DNA from: Tenrec ecaudatus
Taxonomy: Eukaryota; Chordata; Mammalia; Afrosoricida; Tenrecidae
Direction of reading: 5' to 3'
NCBI RefSeq assembly: GCF_050624435.1
Contig: NC_134539.1
Location: 121,937,525-122,001,524 of the forward strand
Length of the DNA stretch: 64,000 nt
Part shown: in pieces, positions 1 to 11,911 of the stretch
Position numbering within the stretch: the first letter of the stretch is position 1
Layout: each line of letters begins with the position of its first letter
The notes under the pieces: model-generated
What the model saw: the letters and a program-made list of their open reading frames with translations, nothing else
What the model was told of the DNA's origin: nothing
Databases searched by the model: none
Translations under genes and position numbers: made by a program

Positions 1-185
1 TCGGGTTTTCATGAACTGATTGTGTCAAAGCAGGTGGTTCCGCCTTTCAGCAACATGCAACCTGCACTGACATGGGCGGTCACGTCTATCCTGGAGACAC
101 ATTGGTGGGAATCAAACATGGGTCACCTGCACTGGGGGCAAGAATTCTACCACTGAGCCAGCACCAGCCTACCTATGCGTCTTTA
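1..185 (-). repeat. tRNA-Gly-like SINE, cut by window edge
   Basis: Read on the minus strand, the segment contains ggctcagtggtagaattct, which matches the A-box half of tRNA-Gly, followed about 30 bases later by tgtttgattcc, a B-box-like motif. The body continues leftward to the window start. This is a Pol III-type SINE; afrotherian genomes carry such elements. The 3' tail lies outside the window. Confidence 0.65.
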
Positions 186-851
186 AAACAAACAAAAAAG
201 CCCAAACTCTCTGCTAGTCAGTTGATTCCAACGCACTGTGAGCATACAGCACAAACGAGAACGGCCCCTCTGAGGTCTTTACAGAAGCAGTCGGGAGGTT
301 CCAACCGCTGACCTCGCAGCCTGCAGCTCAGTGTATCGTCCAAGATGCTATCGGGGCTCCTTAAGCATCAATGTAGAAATAAACAAATAGAAATTCCAAT
401 AAGCAATTTACCCAAAGTGACCTTGATTTATTCATTACAACTCCATGTAAAGTCCCATCAGAGTTATTGTGAAAAGATCTCTGTTTCTTGTTCCAATGAC
501 AAGTTTTTGGGACTGCGGCCATGGTTGTAGGCACAAATACTGTTACTTTAAGAATTCAGAAGGTTTGGCTTTATTATTTCCACCTCGCCTCCTGCAGACC
601 ATCACTAAACAATTTAGACTTAAAAGAAAAGACTTCAGAGTGATGTCACAGTCCCGACTCCAATTGCTTTTTCTAAAATTTCCTTCCATCTTCCACTACA
701 AAATCAACCACAAATGGACTAATAACCAAACAATTACCTACTAATAACTGAGCAGAATGCACACGACATGTGCATTCAAGCCAGTGTAAACATAGTTGAT
801 GGTATTAATTACAATGATTTTAATGGAGGTTAAAGTGACACCCAACAGACT
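186..851. other. AT-rich intergenic DNA, no gene seen
   Basis: No coding region with conserved character, no RNA gene and no clear repeat was recognised. Short open frames here have no family resemblance and are of chance length. Confidence 0.5.
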
Positions 852-1994
852 ATGTCATGGATTGAACTGTGTCCCCCCAAATATGTGTCAGCCTGCCTGG
901 GCCACTGGGCTCAGTGGATTGGCAGTTATGGAATGACGTAGTCATGTCCATACTATGATGGAACAGGATCAGCCAATTAGATGCAAGGGGGTTAGGGCAG
1001 GTTGTAATGCTCTTACTTTGGTCACAGCCTTTATCTGGTATAAGGGGAGTTTCTGGGATAAGGTCTGCATCATGTTTTATCTTACAAGAGATAAAAGAGA
1101 GAGAAGTGAGCAGCAAAGAAGGGACCTACCAGTGAGCTAGTCTGGGTGAACTAGAGAAACAAATCCACAGAAACTCATATATGCATAAGAGAAAGCTGTA
1201 TATATTGGGTAAGTGTACATTCAGAAAGCATCCCAACCCAGCCCCATCCAAGCCTATAAGTCTGACTTAGCCCATAAGTCTGATACTGAGCTACAAAGTC
1301 CCCCTCAAACTCACAAAACACAAATGCAGGAGGATCACAGACCAGTGGGTAGAAAGTCTTTGAATCCAGTGGCGGTGAAAGCATCGCAGCGCTGGCTGGG
1401 TTCTCCACGCGGCTGCTCCAGCACCCAGGGCTGCATCGGGGTAGGTCTATGTGGCTTCCCCTCAGGGATGTCTCACAGGAAAGTGAGCCTTGCCAGCTGA
1501 AGCAGGGAACTGGCTAAGGCAGCTGCACCCTGGTCCGACCATCAGAGAGCAAGAGACCTGAGAACTCGTAAAGGCGAGGCTCACGGAGCCATTTAGCTCA
1601 CTGCCCTTCAATTAATCCCACATGTGTTTGTCTGCCAGGTTGGCACAATCAACCTTAACTCTCTCAACCAGTAAGAAAAAAGATGGGAAAGTGGAGTGTG
1701 TCATTTGGAGTCAGAGTTGGTGCATTCAGAGCCTCTTAGACTGAGGGGAAAATTGATTCTAAGACACAGAAAGATCTCTGCGGTATGCTAGACTCACTCA
1801 CAGAGGCTGAGAGAAGACCAGGGCCCGTTGGTGAGTTCTTCCTGCCTGAGAGAGACAGGCAGAAAGCTTTCCGTTAGCGCTGGCACTCTGAATTGCGGCT
1901 TCAAGATTCCTAAACTGTAACAGAATAAATTTCTGTTTGTTAAAGTCTTTCACTGGTGGCATTTCTGTTAAAGCAGTGCTAGACGACTAAGACA
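852..1994 (+). mobile_element. MaLR-like (MLT1-type) LTR split by a younger LTR
   Basis: It begins tgtcatggattgaactgtgt and ends ctaagaca, so it has TG...CA termini. The start (attgaactgtgtcccccc) and the 3' portion (aataaatttctgtttgttaaagtc) are typical of ERVL-MaLR LTRs. The element is interrupted at 1137-1667 by a second LTR in reverse orientation. No internal retroviral genes accompany it, so it behaves as a solo LTR. Confidence 0.65.
1137..1667 (-). mobile_element. Younger LTR inserted in the MaLR-like LTR
   Basis: Reverse complement matches the LTR at 28475-28993 along its length (shared phrases gtgccaacctggc, cagaccagggtgcagctgcc, gccctgggtgctggagcagc, allowing small differences). The flanks are ccagtgag (1129-1136) and ccagtaag (1668-1675), a near-identical duplication of the interrupted host, so insertion after the older LTR is clear. 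Confidence 0.7.
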
Positions 1995-4689
1995 GATTTA
2001 ATGGGAAAATAAAGAGTATTTAAATAGTAGAAGCCCCAAACACTAGAAATACAAAATATATTGCACTTGGACCTTTCTGTTTCATTAATGTATTCGCGAT
2101 CGTCTTTGCTAACTAGACACTGCAATCCTGCTCTTTAAAATAGAATGTAATGTAAATCCTAGATAAAAGCATCCTGCTGATTTCTGCTTTTATAATAAAA
2201 GATGTACTGCCATGTAATAGACTGGATCACAGATTGAGAGGGTTCTTTAGCACAAAACCATACTGAGAGTTAAAATCTTTGTAAACATCGGCGAATGCCA
2301 CGTGTCTCAAAGAATTATCCATTTGAAAGACTGACGAGAAACAGATGAAGTACATAGTCAAGTTGCCACAAGGGCCAAGTAAAAGTCTCGGCCACTCTTT
2401 TTACTAACATTGAATCGGCAACTGCTCTCAAACATTTGCTATAGGTACTTACTAGAATCTGAGGGGTTATTTATAAAGAAAACATGCTAAAGATTCATGA
2501 AAAAAATACACGTTGGTTTTTTTAATAAAACAATGTGCTTCACAATTAAAATAACTCATCTGGTGGTAAAATCTGAAAAATACATTTGCCAGTACACCTG
2601 ATCCACTTATCAGAGTATAGGAAAATAAGTGGATTTCAATTTAGTGATTTAACCCATAGCCTTAAATCTTTAATAAACAAACTCGAAATTCCAAACTTTA
2701 ATAATGAAAAGGCCATAACTGAAATGATGTCAAGCCTGGATATGAATCTCTTCCCAACATGATGAAAACCCCACTTGGAGAGCTGCACTTCTGGTCAGCA
2801 GCTGCATTTGTGTTTTAATAAAAGAGCGAGTGCCAGCCACCTATGCGATCCAAGCAGCGTAGCTACATAAGCTGTAGGATTAATTGCTTTTCCAGAAAGC
2901 TGGACTAAGTTCTCCTTCCACTGTCCCATCAGGATCAGCTTCCATAAAATGAGTGTAATCAGATAATGTATTACATACGCCAGTTCCTCTCACCAGCAGT
3001 ATTCAGCTGAACAAAGCCAAATATATTTAAATCAATCAATAAAAACTTCATGGCTGCAGCTATTTCAGACGTCACAGCTTAGTCGTGTCTTTAAGGCGGC
3101 GATAAGGTAGGCTATAAAGGAGCAAACGCACAGTCCCCTCCTCTCTGAAGGATCGTGTCCATCTTTTCTCTGTAGCACGCTCCTTGGCTAATGAAATGGA
3201 CTGCAAACAAATACCCGGTAAGGATTCGGAGGAAACGGCTCTAACGATTTGAAAGATCTGATTCACAAAGTAAGACCCACAGACATTTTAATTCGCCACG
3301 AAAGAGGCAGTCAGCGTATGGTTTCATGATTCCTGGGCGAGACCTTTGATGACCGCTCTCTGTGGCCGTGGGAAGGCGCGCTTAGGGCGTGAGGTCCCGT
3401 GGGGATTGCCTAGTCTCACCGCGTCCGTGAACGTTCACGCGCATTTTAAGAACGGCAGAGAGGGAAGCAATGGCAAAGTCACACTCCAACAAACAAAACA
3501 CCACGCTTCGCTTCTGGTTCCAGAGCCTGGAGCTTAGCCACTGAATCACGTGGATTTCCAGCCTGTCACCTCAGTGTGCCTCTGCCGGGCAATATGTGGG
3601 AGAGTCACGTGGTCTCTCCCAAGCCCATCAGTCATGTTGGAAAGAACTGGAGAGCCTAAACACCATTCAGATTTACTTCCCAGGTAAAAAAATGTCCGAT
3701 ACTCATTCTGAAATTCTGACCGAGTTATAAAAATGACACAATAGGCTATAGAAGCATAAGGCTTCCTTTGTTTTTTAATTAAAAGGGTGGATGTTTCTCT
3801 TTAGGAGAACAGATGGGAGTGTTGTCATCCAATGAAATCTAAACCAAATGAAGGACAGCCTCCTCATTCCTCACGTGACTGCTGTTCGTTGAAATGGCAG
3901 GAATGATCAATTAGACCTCTGATTTACATTTGGGAAAAAATAATAATATTATGGAATTAGGCTGAAAATAATTGATCTTGCATGATTTCTTAATGTGTGT
4001 CTGTAACTAGATAAAATTTTCTACTTTGACTCATAAATATTACATAATAGTTTTAGGAACAATAATACATTGGATAATATTAATTTCAAAGTAGGCTACC
4101 AGCTGCTGAAAGATTTTTAAACAATATTAACCTAGCATTTTCTAAATTCTGAATAAAAGTTCTTTTTTCATTTTTGTACTAGCCTTCACTGACCCTGAGA
4201 AGAAACATACAGCACTATCATCCTGTATTATGATTCTCTGATGATTTCCAAATGTTTCTTTGCTACGCAGCACAAGTATATGATTTCTGATCCAGATGCT
4301 TTAAAAAGCAATTCTAACAAAAGAAACTTAATCTGAGCTGAACTTGGCACAGATTCTAAAATCCTATAGGATGATGTTTTGGAAAGTGCTCAAACAAAAG
4401 TTGAAACAGAAATATGCATCCACAGCCATATATTCCTAACTGTTAGTAAAAAATGAAGGATGCAGACTTTTTCCATAAGTGTGGCTGAATAGAAGTTAAT
4501 GTACAAACAATAGAGTTTAAGCACCAGAACAGCATTTGAGACCATGGTTCCTTTTTAACATGGAAACATCCAATTAATTCACAAGAGGGTACAAATCAGA
4601 GACAGAAATATATTTATTCTTTTGAAAGCTATTTAGAAACTTTTTTATCCATTCTTATGTAAGGATTTGCTTTATTTATGTTCTTTTCA
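1995..4689. other. Apparently single-copy intergenic DNA
   Basis: About 2.7 kb without a repeat recognisable by eye. Composition changes inside it: 2740-3560 is mixed and includes a few CpGs, while 3700-4690 is AT-rich. No exon-like open frame is supported. The central part is listed separately as a possible conserved non-coding element. Confidence 0.5.
2740..3290. promoter_or_regulatory. Possible conserved non-coding element (speculative)
   Basis: The stretch is free of recognised repeats and rich in homeodomain-like TAAT/ATTA cores, with a taaatcaatcaataaaaac cluster near 3028-3048 resembling PBX/HOX half-sites. This is only a look of the sequence; conservation cannot be seen without alignment. 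Confidence 0.2.
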
Positions 4690-4964
4690 ATCCCCTCGTC
4701 ATATGCATTCAAAAGCTACAATAAGGAAGATTCAAGAAGATTTGATAAATTTGAATTATGGGGTTGGCAACGAATACTGAACACAGCATGAACTGCCTGA
4801 AGAAAGAGCAGCTCTAACTCGGAAGAAGTACAGCCATAAGCACAGGTAAAGATGGTGAGACTGCGTCTCACATACTGTGGACATCTTATCAGGTAGTGGT
4901 GCCACCTGGAGAAGGACGCCACCCATGCTTGGTAAAGTAGAAAGCAAAGGTGATGGTCAGGGAT
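4690..4964 (+). mobile_element. BovB/RTE LINE, 3' part of ORF, 5' half
   Basis: Translation, with breaks, gives FELWCWQRI and YCGHLIR followed by LEKDA and HAW, matching the end of the BovB reverse-transcriptase polyprotein (family pattern FELWCWRR, FGHLMRR, LEK). The reading frame has stops, so it is dead. Two LTRs separate it from its continuation at 5978-6078. Confidence 0.75.
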
Positions 4965-5471
4965 TGTGGTAGTTACATAATCTCAAGTCAATTTAAGGAC
5001 ATCCAGAGTGAATGAGGTGGGGTCTAGCCTGTCAATCAGGTCATAGCCAATGATGCCTCTGTGTGGGCGTGGCTTTCTCATGAGGCTTCTGGAAACTTCC
5101 TTTCTCTTGCTTCTGCCATCAGAAGAAGTGGGCTACACTGGCTCTCTCTGCTTCACTTTCCTGTGGAGGAGACACTCAGAGAGCAGATGGCAGCCAGAGC
5201 CCTGGAGATGCTTCCACTGCCATTGGATCCACAAGACTTTTCACCCACCGGCCTGTGTCCTTCCTGCATTTGGCATGATTGCATGTGCTGCATGAGTCTG
5301 AAGAGGAATTTATGGACTAGTTTCAGACATATGGGCTAATATCAGACTTATGCACTGATCTGGAGTGGGTTGGGATGTTTTCTCAATATCCAATTGTCTT
5401 GGATAGAAAACTCTCTCTTACACACGCATGAGTTCCTCTGGATTTGTTTCTCCAGTCAGCACAGACGAGCA
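4965..5471 (+). mobile_element. LTR, left member of head-to-tail pair
   Basis: Starts tgtggtagttacataatc and ends gacgagca (TG...CA). It shares blocks with copies at 12642, 33353, 44141, 45229 and 58617: gcctgtcaatcaggtca near the start, ttggcatgattgcatgtg in the middle and ggatttgtttctcc near the end. It contains no gene. It abuts the next LTR with no intervening base. Confidence 0.7.
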
Positions 5472-5977
5472 TGGGGATTATGTCAACTTGACACTCCTGG
5501 GGAAGAAGTGGGGACCTACCTATCAATTGGGATGTGGCCTGATGTCACCCCTTGGTGTCATAAGCTTTTTTGTATAAAAGTGAGAGACATCAGGAACTTT
5601 TTCTGTCCTTCCACCTTCATGCTTGCTGAGACTCTGCCTGCCTCCCAGGGAAAGCCCTGAGAGTTGCTGGCACCCTGCCAACTTCCCATTGCTCTTTTGG
5701 ATTCAGGAGACTCTGCCCCCACTGGCCTGTGGTTTCCCTACATCCCTCTTCAGCTGTCTACATCACTGGCCTGCAGCTACGTGAGTCTGAAGAGGACCCC
5801 AGCTTGCACAAGACTTTTGGATTTGATTTGGACTGGGCTGGGCTGGGATGCCTACTTGATAGGTAATTATTTCTTTTTTTTTTTTTTTTTGGTAATTACT
5901 TCTTGACATAAGGCTCTTTCTTACACATGTGTGAGTGACATTGGATTTGTTTCTCTAGAGAAACCTAACCTAACACA
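5472..5977 (+). mobile_element. LTR of a related subfamily, right member of pair
   Basis: Starts tggggattatgtcaacttga and ends cctaacctaacaca. It shares the 3' third with the left neighbour (gtgagtctgaagagga, ggatttgtttctctag) but differs in the 5' half, so it is another subfamily rather than a duplicate. It carries a T-rich run near 5873-5890. Confidence 0.65.
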
Positions 5978-6078
5978 GTGAAGAAGAGGAAGACCAGTAG
6001 GGGACAGGTTGACACGTGGCTGCAGCAATGCACTGTCATTTAACAACAGTGTGAGAACACTGCAGGAGCGGCGGTGCT
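5978..6078 (+). mobile_element. BovB/RTE 3' fragment, continuation after LTR pair
   Basis: gaagaagaggaagacca and gtggctgcagcaatg match the same BovB region as 56395-56430 (ggctgcagcaacgg). Together with 4690-4964 it represents one BovB copy broken by the two LTRs. Confidence 0.65.
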
Positions 6079-7004
6079 TCGTTCTGGTATGCAAAGCACT
6101 CCCGGTATAAGTGTCTGAAAAATATTAACATTTGGAGGCATTTCTTCTGGTGACTGTAAAATAATTTTAGTACAAAAGTTCTGGGGCTCATTTGGAATCC
6201 CAGAAAGGGAAGAGAGAGGGAGAAGGTACTGCAGGGGATCACTGTGAGCCAGAGCCAACTTGCTGGCACCACGCACTTCAGAGATAACAGGTGAAAATAA
6301 TGATCAGCTAGTTCTGATAGTTTCTCAAGCTCCCCAAACATGTCAATCCACAGATGTAGGAAGTGCTTCAAACCTCAGGCAAGGTAAGCACAAAGGAAAA
6401 CGCACTGGGATATCCTGGCAAAACTACTGCAAACCAAGCTCAAAGAAAAACTCTTAAACGTAGCTAGAGGAAATAGCTGAACACATAAGCCAGGAAAATT
6501 CAACAAAAATAATGAAAGTGAGAAAATAATAGATTGCTATTTTCTAAGTGGTTAAATTCTGTACCTAGTAAAAATATCTCTTAAAATTATGGTGAAATAA
6601 GAACACTTCTAGAAAATTAAGCATCGAAAGAATTTATCACCAGGTGACCAATATTAAAAGAAATGCTACTATATACAAATACAATTTTTATATTGACCTT
6701 GTTTCCTGAAAAACTTGCTAATCAGTATATGCTGATTAGTTCTAGGAGCACTTCTGTAGAGTTTTTAGGATTTCCTATATAAATTGTTATGTCTTTAGTG
6801 AATAGAAATCATTTTACTGATTCCTATCCATCCTTTGCAGAAGAACAATGAGGCTTTCTATTCTGGTGGAGTTGGTCTAAGAAATCCACAGAGTGAGAGC
6901 TGTCCTGCCCTGTCTTATAAACGCGCTCTGAGTCAGGCTTGGCGCACTAGCATGGAGGTATGCGGCCTGGGACATCTTTAGTCTTGCTTTCCTCGTTGCG
7001 CTGG
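6079..7004. other. Intergenic DNA, no feature recognised
   Basis: AT-rich sequence with no supported gene. An open frame on the minus strand around 6036-6371 overlaps BovB debris at one end and has no family signature. Confidence 0.45.
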
Positions 7005-7142
7005 GTAGGGTCGCCTTAAGTACAGCCCAGAACAGTGAGAGCAGAGAGCCTTGTCTTGCTCCCGGTCTCAGAGGAACACGTTTATCTTCCATCACAATTA
7101 GGCCGTTAGTGGTAAGTTGTTCATAGATGCCCTTTATCAGAT
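7005..7142 (-). mobile_element. L1 ORF2 remnant
   Basis: gagagcagagagccttgtcttgctcc followed by catagatgccctttatcag is the antisense of the L1 ORF2 reverse-transcriptase region (canonical antisense text runs ccttgtcttgttcctgatct ... catagatgccctttatcagg). It ends where BovB sequence begins. Confidence 0.65.
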
Positions 7143-7474
7143 GGTTTCTTGGGCACGTTTATAAACGGATGGTGCGAACAGAACAAGGGACCACTGCCTG
7201 GTTTAACATCAGGACGGGTGTGCGTCAGGGTTCTACCCGCGCACCCTACCTGTTCAAGCTGCATGCTGAGCAAATCAGCAGAGAAGCTGCATTCTATCAA
7301 GAATCGCGTGGCGTCAGGATTGGAGGAAGGCTTATTAACAGCCTGAGATGCAGACGATGCAGCCTTGCTGGTGGAAAGTGAGGAGGACTTGAAGCACTTG
7401 CTGATGAACTTCAAGGACTGAGCCTTCAGTGTGGATGACAGTTCAATGTAAAGAAAACAAAAATCCTTGTGCTC

Positions 7475-7525
<51 letters not shown>

Positions 7526-7935
7526 GGCCCCTGCGCAAGGATGACACGCAAATTCGTGAAGCGTTCCATATTAAAAAAAAAATCCTCACAACTGCACCAA
7601 TAGGTAACATCGTGATAAAGGAAAAGGGTGTCGTTTTCAAGAATTTTGTCTTATTTGCATCCACAATCAATGCTCATGGAAGCAGCAGTCCGGAGATCAA
7701 AAGACATAGTGCATGGGGTAAATCTGCTGCACAGACCTCTTTGAGATTGTGTGGGGTCTTGCGGGGAGGGACTTTGAGGACTAAGGTGTGCCTGACCCCA
7801 GCCCTGTGTCATATGCCTGTGAGAGCTGGACACTGAATCAGGGTGACCGAAGAAGACTCGACGCATGTGAAATGTAATGCTGGAGAAGCAGGTTGAAAGG
7901 ACCTTCTACACCTGGTTTGAAGAAGGTGATAGAAG
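7143..7935 (+). mobile_element. BovB/RTE LINE reverse-transcriptase remnant hosting a U6 copy
   Basis: Near 7205-7300 the translation reads TGVRQGSTRAPYLFKLHAEQI, close to the RTE reverse-transcriptase block GVRQGC..SPYLF.LYAEQI. Downstream, after the U6 insertion, it reads KILTTAPIGN and ASTINAHGSS, matching the sister copies at 33950-34100 and 54960-55080. Frame breaks and stops show that the copy is inactive. Its 3' part beyond 7900 is poorly preserved. Confidence 0.8.
7469..7582 (+). pseudogene. RNU6: U6 snRNA retropseudogene
   Basis: Bases 7469-7572 reproduce the U6 spliceosomal RNA from gtgctcgcttcggcagcaca through gaagcgttccatatt, with no difference from my memory of mammalian U6, including the ACAGAGA box (near 7509) and AGC triad region. 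It ends in 10 A (7573-7582) instead of the genomic T run. It is flanked by aaaaatcct (7459-7467) and aaaaatcct (7578-7586), a target-site duplication typical of L1-driven retroposition. The host is a BovB coding stretch and no U6 proximal sequence element or TATA box was seen upstream, so it is probably silent. Confidence 0.93.
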
Positions 7936-8075
7936 GCAGCAGAGGCCCAAAATTCAATTGCAGGATCCACACATGGATTAAGCCTCTGATCATAGTTGAG
8001 CGATGTGCAGAGCCCTGTTAGCAGACAGACGGCATTGCAAAGCCGATTATGGCAGACATAGTTAGATCAAATTGT

Positions 8076-8759
8076 ACTCGCTTATCATTTGATTTCCCTT
8101 TGACCCATTGTAAAGGTGTTGTGTTAAAAAAAAAAAAAGTGAAGGGGAAATAAACGTGGATGAAGTTCCTGGGAACCCTATCTGACTTTGGACCAGGGGG
8201 TGTGAGCTCCTTGCTAACACGCAGAATGCCTTGGAGAGTGGATGGCTGCAGATGCAGTTAGGTTAAAATTTACCACCCTGTCATTTGCTCTCCCTTATGC
8301 TCCATTTAAATGTGCTCTAGTTTTAACATTTTCTGCTTTCTTTTTGATTGAGGCTTGTGTCTGCTCCACATTGTTACTCTTGTTCTTGTTGTTTGTTTTT
8401 AATATAAAATCCAGGATAGGTAAATCTAGAGAGGCAGGAACCGGATGAACGGTTCCCCGGGGTTTGGCAAGGGAGGCTGTGGGGAAATGGGAACGATGAG
8501 GACAGAATGAAGACAATGTTCTACAACGGACTGCGGTGATGATTGTCCAGCCCTTCCTGAGGTGGCGAACTGTGTGAGATGTGAATGATATGCCCATAAA
8601 ACTGTTGGCGGTAAATAAAGAAAATAACCGTGCGCCTGTGAGATTTCACTGTACGTAGCTAGCAAACGAAGATAACCCTCGTCCTTGGCTGTATACTGTG
8701 GGTTTGCTCACTTGTTCTGACCTTTTAAATGATTGTGGTTAAAAGACACGCCAAAACAT
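8076..8759. other. Intergenic DNA with A-run, no gene
   Basis: An A12 run at about 8128-8139 may be an old retroposon tail. No coding or RNA feature was recognised. Confidence 0.4.
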
Positions 8760-9560
8760 TTACAGCAGAAAACTCCCACATTTACAATTCAATGATATTG
8801 ATACCATTTTTCATGTTATGCCATTATGACTGCTATCCTTTTCCAAAGATCCCACCCACCATTCATATAAACTTAATGCCCTAAACAAAAATTTTCCCTT
8901 CCACCCCTCCGCCCCCCTCTGGCAGCCATCAATAATCTTAGTTTTTATATCTCATAGTGGCTTTGAGTTGCATTTTTCTTTATGATTAATGATGTTAAGT
9001 ATTTTTTCATGTGCTATTGTCATTTGTTTCTCTTCTCCACGGAAATGTCTATCTAAACTTTTTTCATTCTTCAATTGGGTTATTTGTATTTTTATTATTA
9101 TGTTACAAGAATTATTTATACCCTCTGAATATTAGACTCTTACTATATAGGTGATTTGAAAATAATTTCAGTTTTTGGTTTTTTTAAAAATAATTTCAGT
9201 TTTGAGATTGTCTTTTCACTTTATTGATAGTGTCCTTTGAATCACAATCTGTCTTTATGTTGAAGTTTAATCTATTATTTCTTTGGTAGCTTTTGCATTT
9301 AGTGCCATATCTAAGAAACCATCTCCTAATTCAAAGTTATGAAGATTTAGATTCCAAATTTCTTTTAAGAGTTTCATAGCTCTTCTATTTTGAACAAGAT
9401 TTTTAACTTAATCCTTTTGCATTTTCCAGTTGTACTAGCAGCATTTGCTGAAAAGATTATTCTTGCCCCATTGAATTGTTTTGGCACCTGTGTTGAAATC
9501 ATTAACCTTAAACACATGGGTTGATTCCTGAACTCTCAATTTATACCATCAATCAACATG
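8760..9560 (-). mobile_element. L1 3' UTR and ORF2 end, antisense
   Basis: On the plus strand, tatttataccctctgaatattagactc and gcatttgctgaaaagattattcttgccccattgaa are antisense L1 text. This is the 3' side of the long minus-strand L1 running to about 14.6 kb. Confidence 0.65.
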
Positions 9561-9564
9561 TTTA

Positions 9565-10235
9565 AAATGTTATTATGAATTGGGTGAAGGTTCACAGAGC
9601 AGATACCAGTTTTCTATTAAATAATTCACACATTTGATGGTTGTTGATTGCAATCCTCACCCTGTGTAACGTCACTTATTCCACTCCCTCCCTGTTTCCT
9701 GTTTCTGTCCCGCCTTTCTGAACTTTGTCCTTGAGTACATGCTACCCCTATGACTTCAAATGGTTAATTACGCTAAGGCGTGTCTACCTCACGTGTGTTC
9801 TTGCTCCCCTTATAGACCGATTATTGGCGGGAACTTGAGCCATGAGGTGAATTCATTTCCAGACCTGAAAGGTAACCTCGAGCCATCCTAGTCCTGGGGT
9901 TTCCAGCAGTCTCTATTTGCTATATGACCAGAAAGCCTGTTTCATTTTGTTTGTTTTTAATGATTTTTTAGTTTTGCTCCACCATTTTCTGACTTTGGAT
10001 CTCCCTTTGTGGTCTCTCTCAGAACAGTTGACAGTGGTGGCCGGCAGAGTCTACCTCTTCTGGTTTTAGAGACCTGTCACCTGGGACTAACATCGACCAT
10101 TAATCCTTTGGGTTTCTTGTCTCCATCCTGGTTTGAGTCTCTTTAATCTTCCTTGCTCCAGGCAGGGAGATGGCAATACGTGGCTGCTCACAGGCTTTCA
10201 ACACCCCAATTGCTACTCACCAAAGTAGGTTGTAG
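9565..10235 (-). mobile_element. Afrotherian L1 3'-UTR-type retroposon inside L1
   Basis: The block aaggttcacagagcagataccag ... cattaatcctttgggtttcttgtc ... ctactcaccaaagtaggttgtagaacac resembles the long L1 3' UTR common in elephant and relatives. It separates two adjacent antisense L1 ORF2 blocks (8760-9560 and 10236 onward), so it is likely a later insertion. Confidence 0.5.
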
Positions 10236-10847
10236 AACACTGTCTTTTTGGACTGTGTTGTGTCAACTGACCTTAATGTTCTCTACAATCAATGTTATGC
10301 TTATGCCAATAAAACACAATCTCTGTGTACCGTAGCTTTGTAATAAGTTTTGAAATACAAAAGTATGACTCCTCCAATGTTGTTTTTCTTTTTCAAGATT
10401 ATATTGGCTTCTCTGGGTCCCTTGCATTTTCTTACATATTTTACTATCATCTTGTCAATTTCTGCAAAAGAGCCAGTTGGAAATTACACTGAATCTGGAG
10501 ATCATTTGGAAACCAGTATCATTATGACAATATTGTCTTCCAATCAATGAACATGAGGTGTTTTCCATTTATTTAAATTTTAATTTCTTTAAACAGTGTT
10601 TTATAGATTTCAGTGTACAAGTTTTGCAATTCTTTTGTTAAATTCATTTCAACACATTTTGTTCTTTTGCATGGTTTTCTCAAGTTCATTTTGGATTGCT
10701 GATTGCTGTGTAAAAATATCCAGCTTATTTTTAGACATTTATCACATATTCTGAAACCTGGATGAACTTGTTTATTAATTCTAACAGTTTTTAAATGAAT
10801 TTCTAGGATTTTCTATGTACAGGTCTTGTCAATGGCAAATAAAACCC

Positions 10848-11045
10848 CAATACCTGTTACCATAGATTTGATTCCAATTCATAGCCAACCAACAGGAGAG
10901 AGTCTGGTTTCCAAAGTTATAATCTTCAAGGAAGCAGACTGCCATATCTTTCATTCTCTCTGGAAATCGCTGGTGGATTCAAATCACTGGCCTTTCCATT
11001 AGGAGCTGAGTGCTTAAGTACTACTACACCACCAAGGGTCCTTCA
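10848..11045 (-). repeat. AfroSINE-type element
   Basis: Antisense SINE order is visible: a BovB-like tail (ttgattccaattcatagcc), then tggtggattcaaatcactgg (B-box region), then aagtactactacaccaccaagggtcc (tRNA-like head). It is inserted in L1. Confidence 0.7.
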
Positions 11046-11377
11046 TTGGCAAATACACATTGTTTTGTTTCTTTCTTTCGGATATGATGGTTTCTATGTA
11101 TGTTTTTTGCCTAATTACTTGGGTTAGACCCTTCAGTACAATGTTGACTAGAAATGGTGAACATGGATATCTTTATGGTATTACTTCTCTTAGAGGGGAA
11201 AGAAATCCAGTCTTTTACCTATAATTGTGATGTTAACACTATTTTTTTTTTTGGTGTGGTTATTGTGTTTTTGTTGGTTTGTGTGTGGCAGGTGGGGGAG
11301 GGGCGGGAAAGAGAGGTGGATGTTCTTTATCAATTGAGGAAATTCCCTTCTTCCCTATTTTGTTGAGTGCTTTTTCT

Positions 11378-11447
11378 TTAATATATATTATGTTATATAT
11401 ATAATATATATAAATAAATATATATATAATATATTATATATATAATC
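11378..11447. repeat. AT-rich microsatellite
   Basis: Irregular TA/TAA runs of about 70 bases, probably grown from an A-rich site inside the L1 remnant. Confidence 0.8.
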
Positions 11448-11911
11448 CCACCACTCACTGCCATCAAGGTGAGTTTTAGATATTATCAACTGCTTTTCCT
11501 GCATCTCGTGAGACAAACGTGTGACTTTTGTTTTTAATTCATTCATATTCATTGATTTTTTTTTGACCCACGCTTGCATAAAATGAATGAACCTCATTTA
11601 ATCATGATCTATAATTCTTCCTATACACTGCTGGATTTTGTTACTATTTTGTTGCAGACTGTTGCCTCTGTTTACAAAAGACACTAGTGTGTCATTCTCT
11701 TGGTTGCATGGGCTTTATCTTCTTTGGGTGTCAGTTAATCCAAACTTCATACAAGGAAGCGTTCGCCCCTTCTCTACTTTCTGGTGTAGATTGCTTAGAA
11801 TTAGTGTTAATGCTCAAGAATTTCCAGTGACCATTCCTTGCCTGAAATTTTCTGATTTGGGCTTTTGAAATCATGTTTTCAATTTCCTTAATAGCTATCC
11901 AAACCCGAACT

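Noticed and set aside
7469-7572. Functional U6 snRNA gene
   Set aside because: Ends in poly(A) with a target duplication and lacks the upstream promoter elements of U6 genes.
7429-7836. 135-codon open frame on the plus strand as a novel protein
   Set aside because: It is a BovB fragment read through an inserted U6 RNA sequence.
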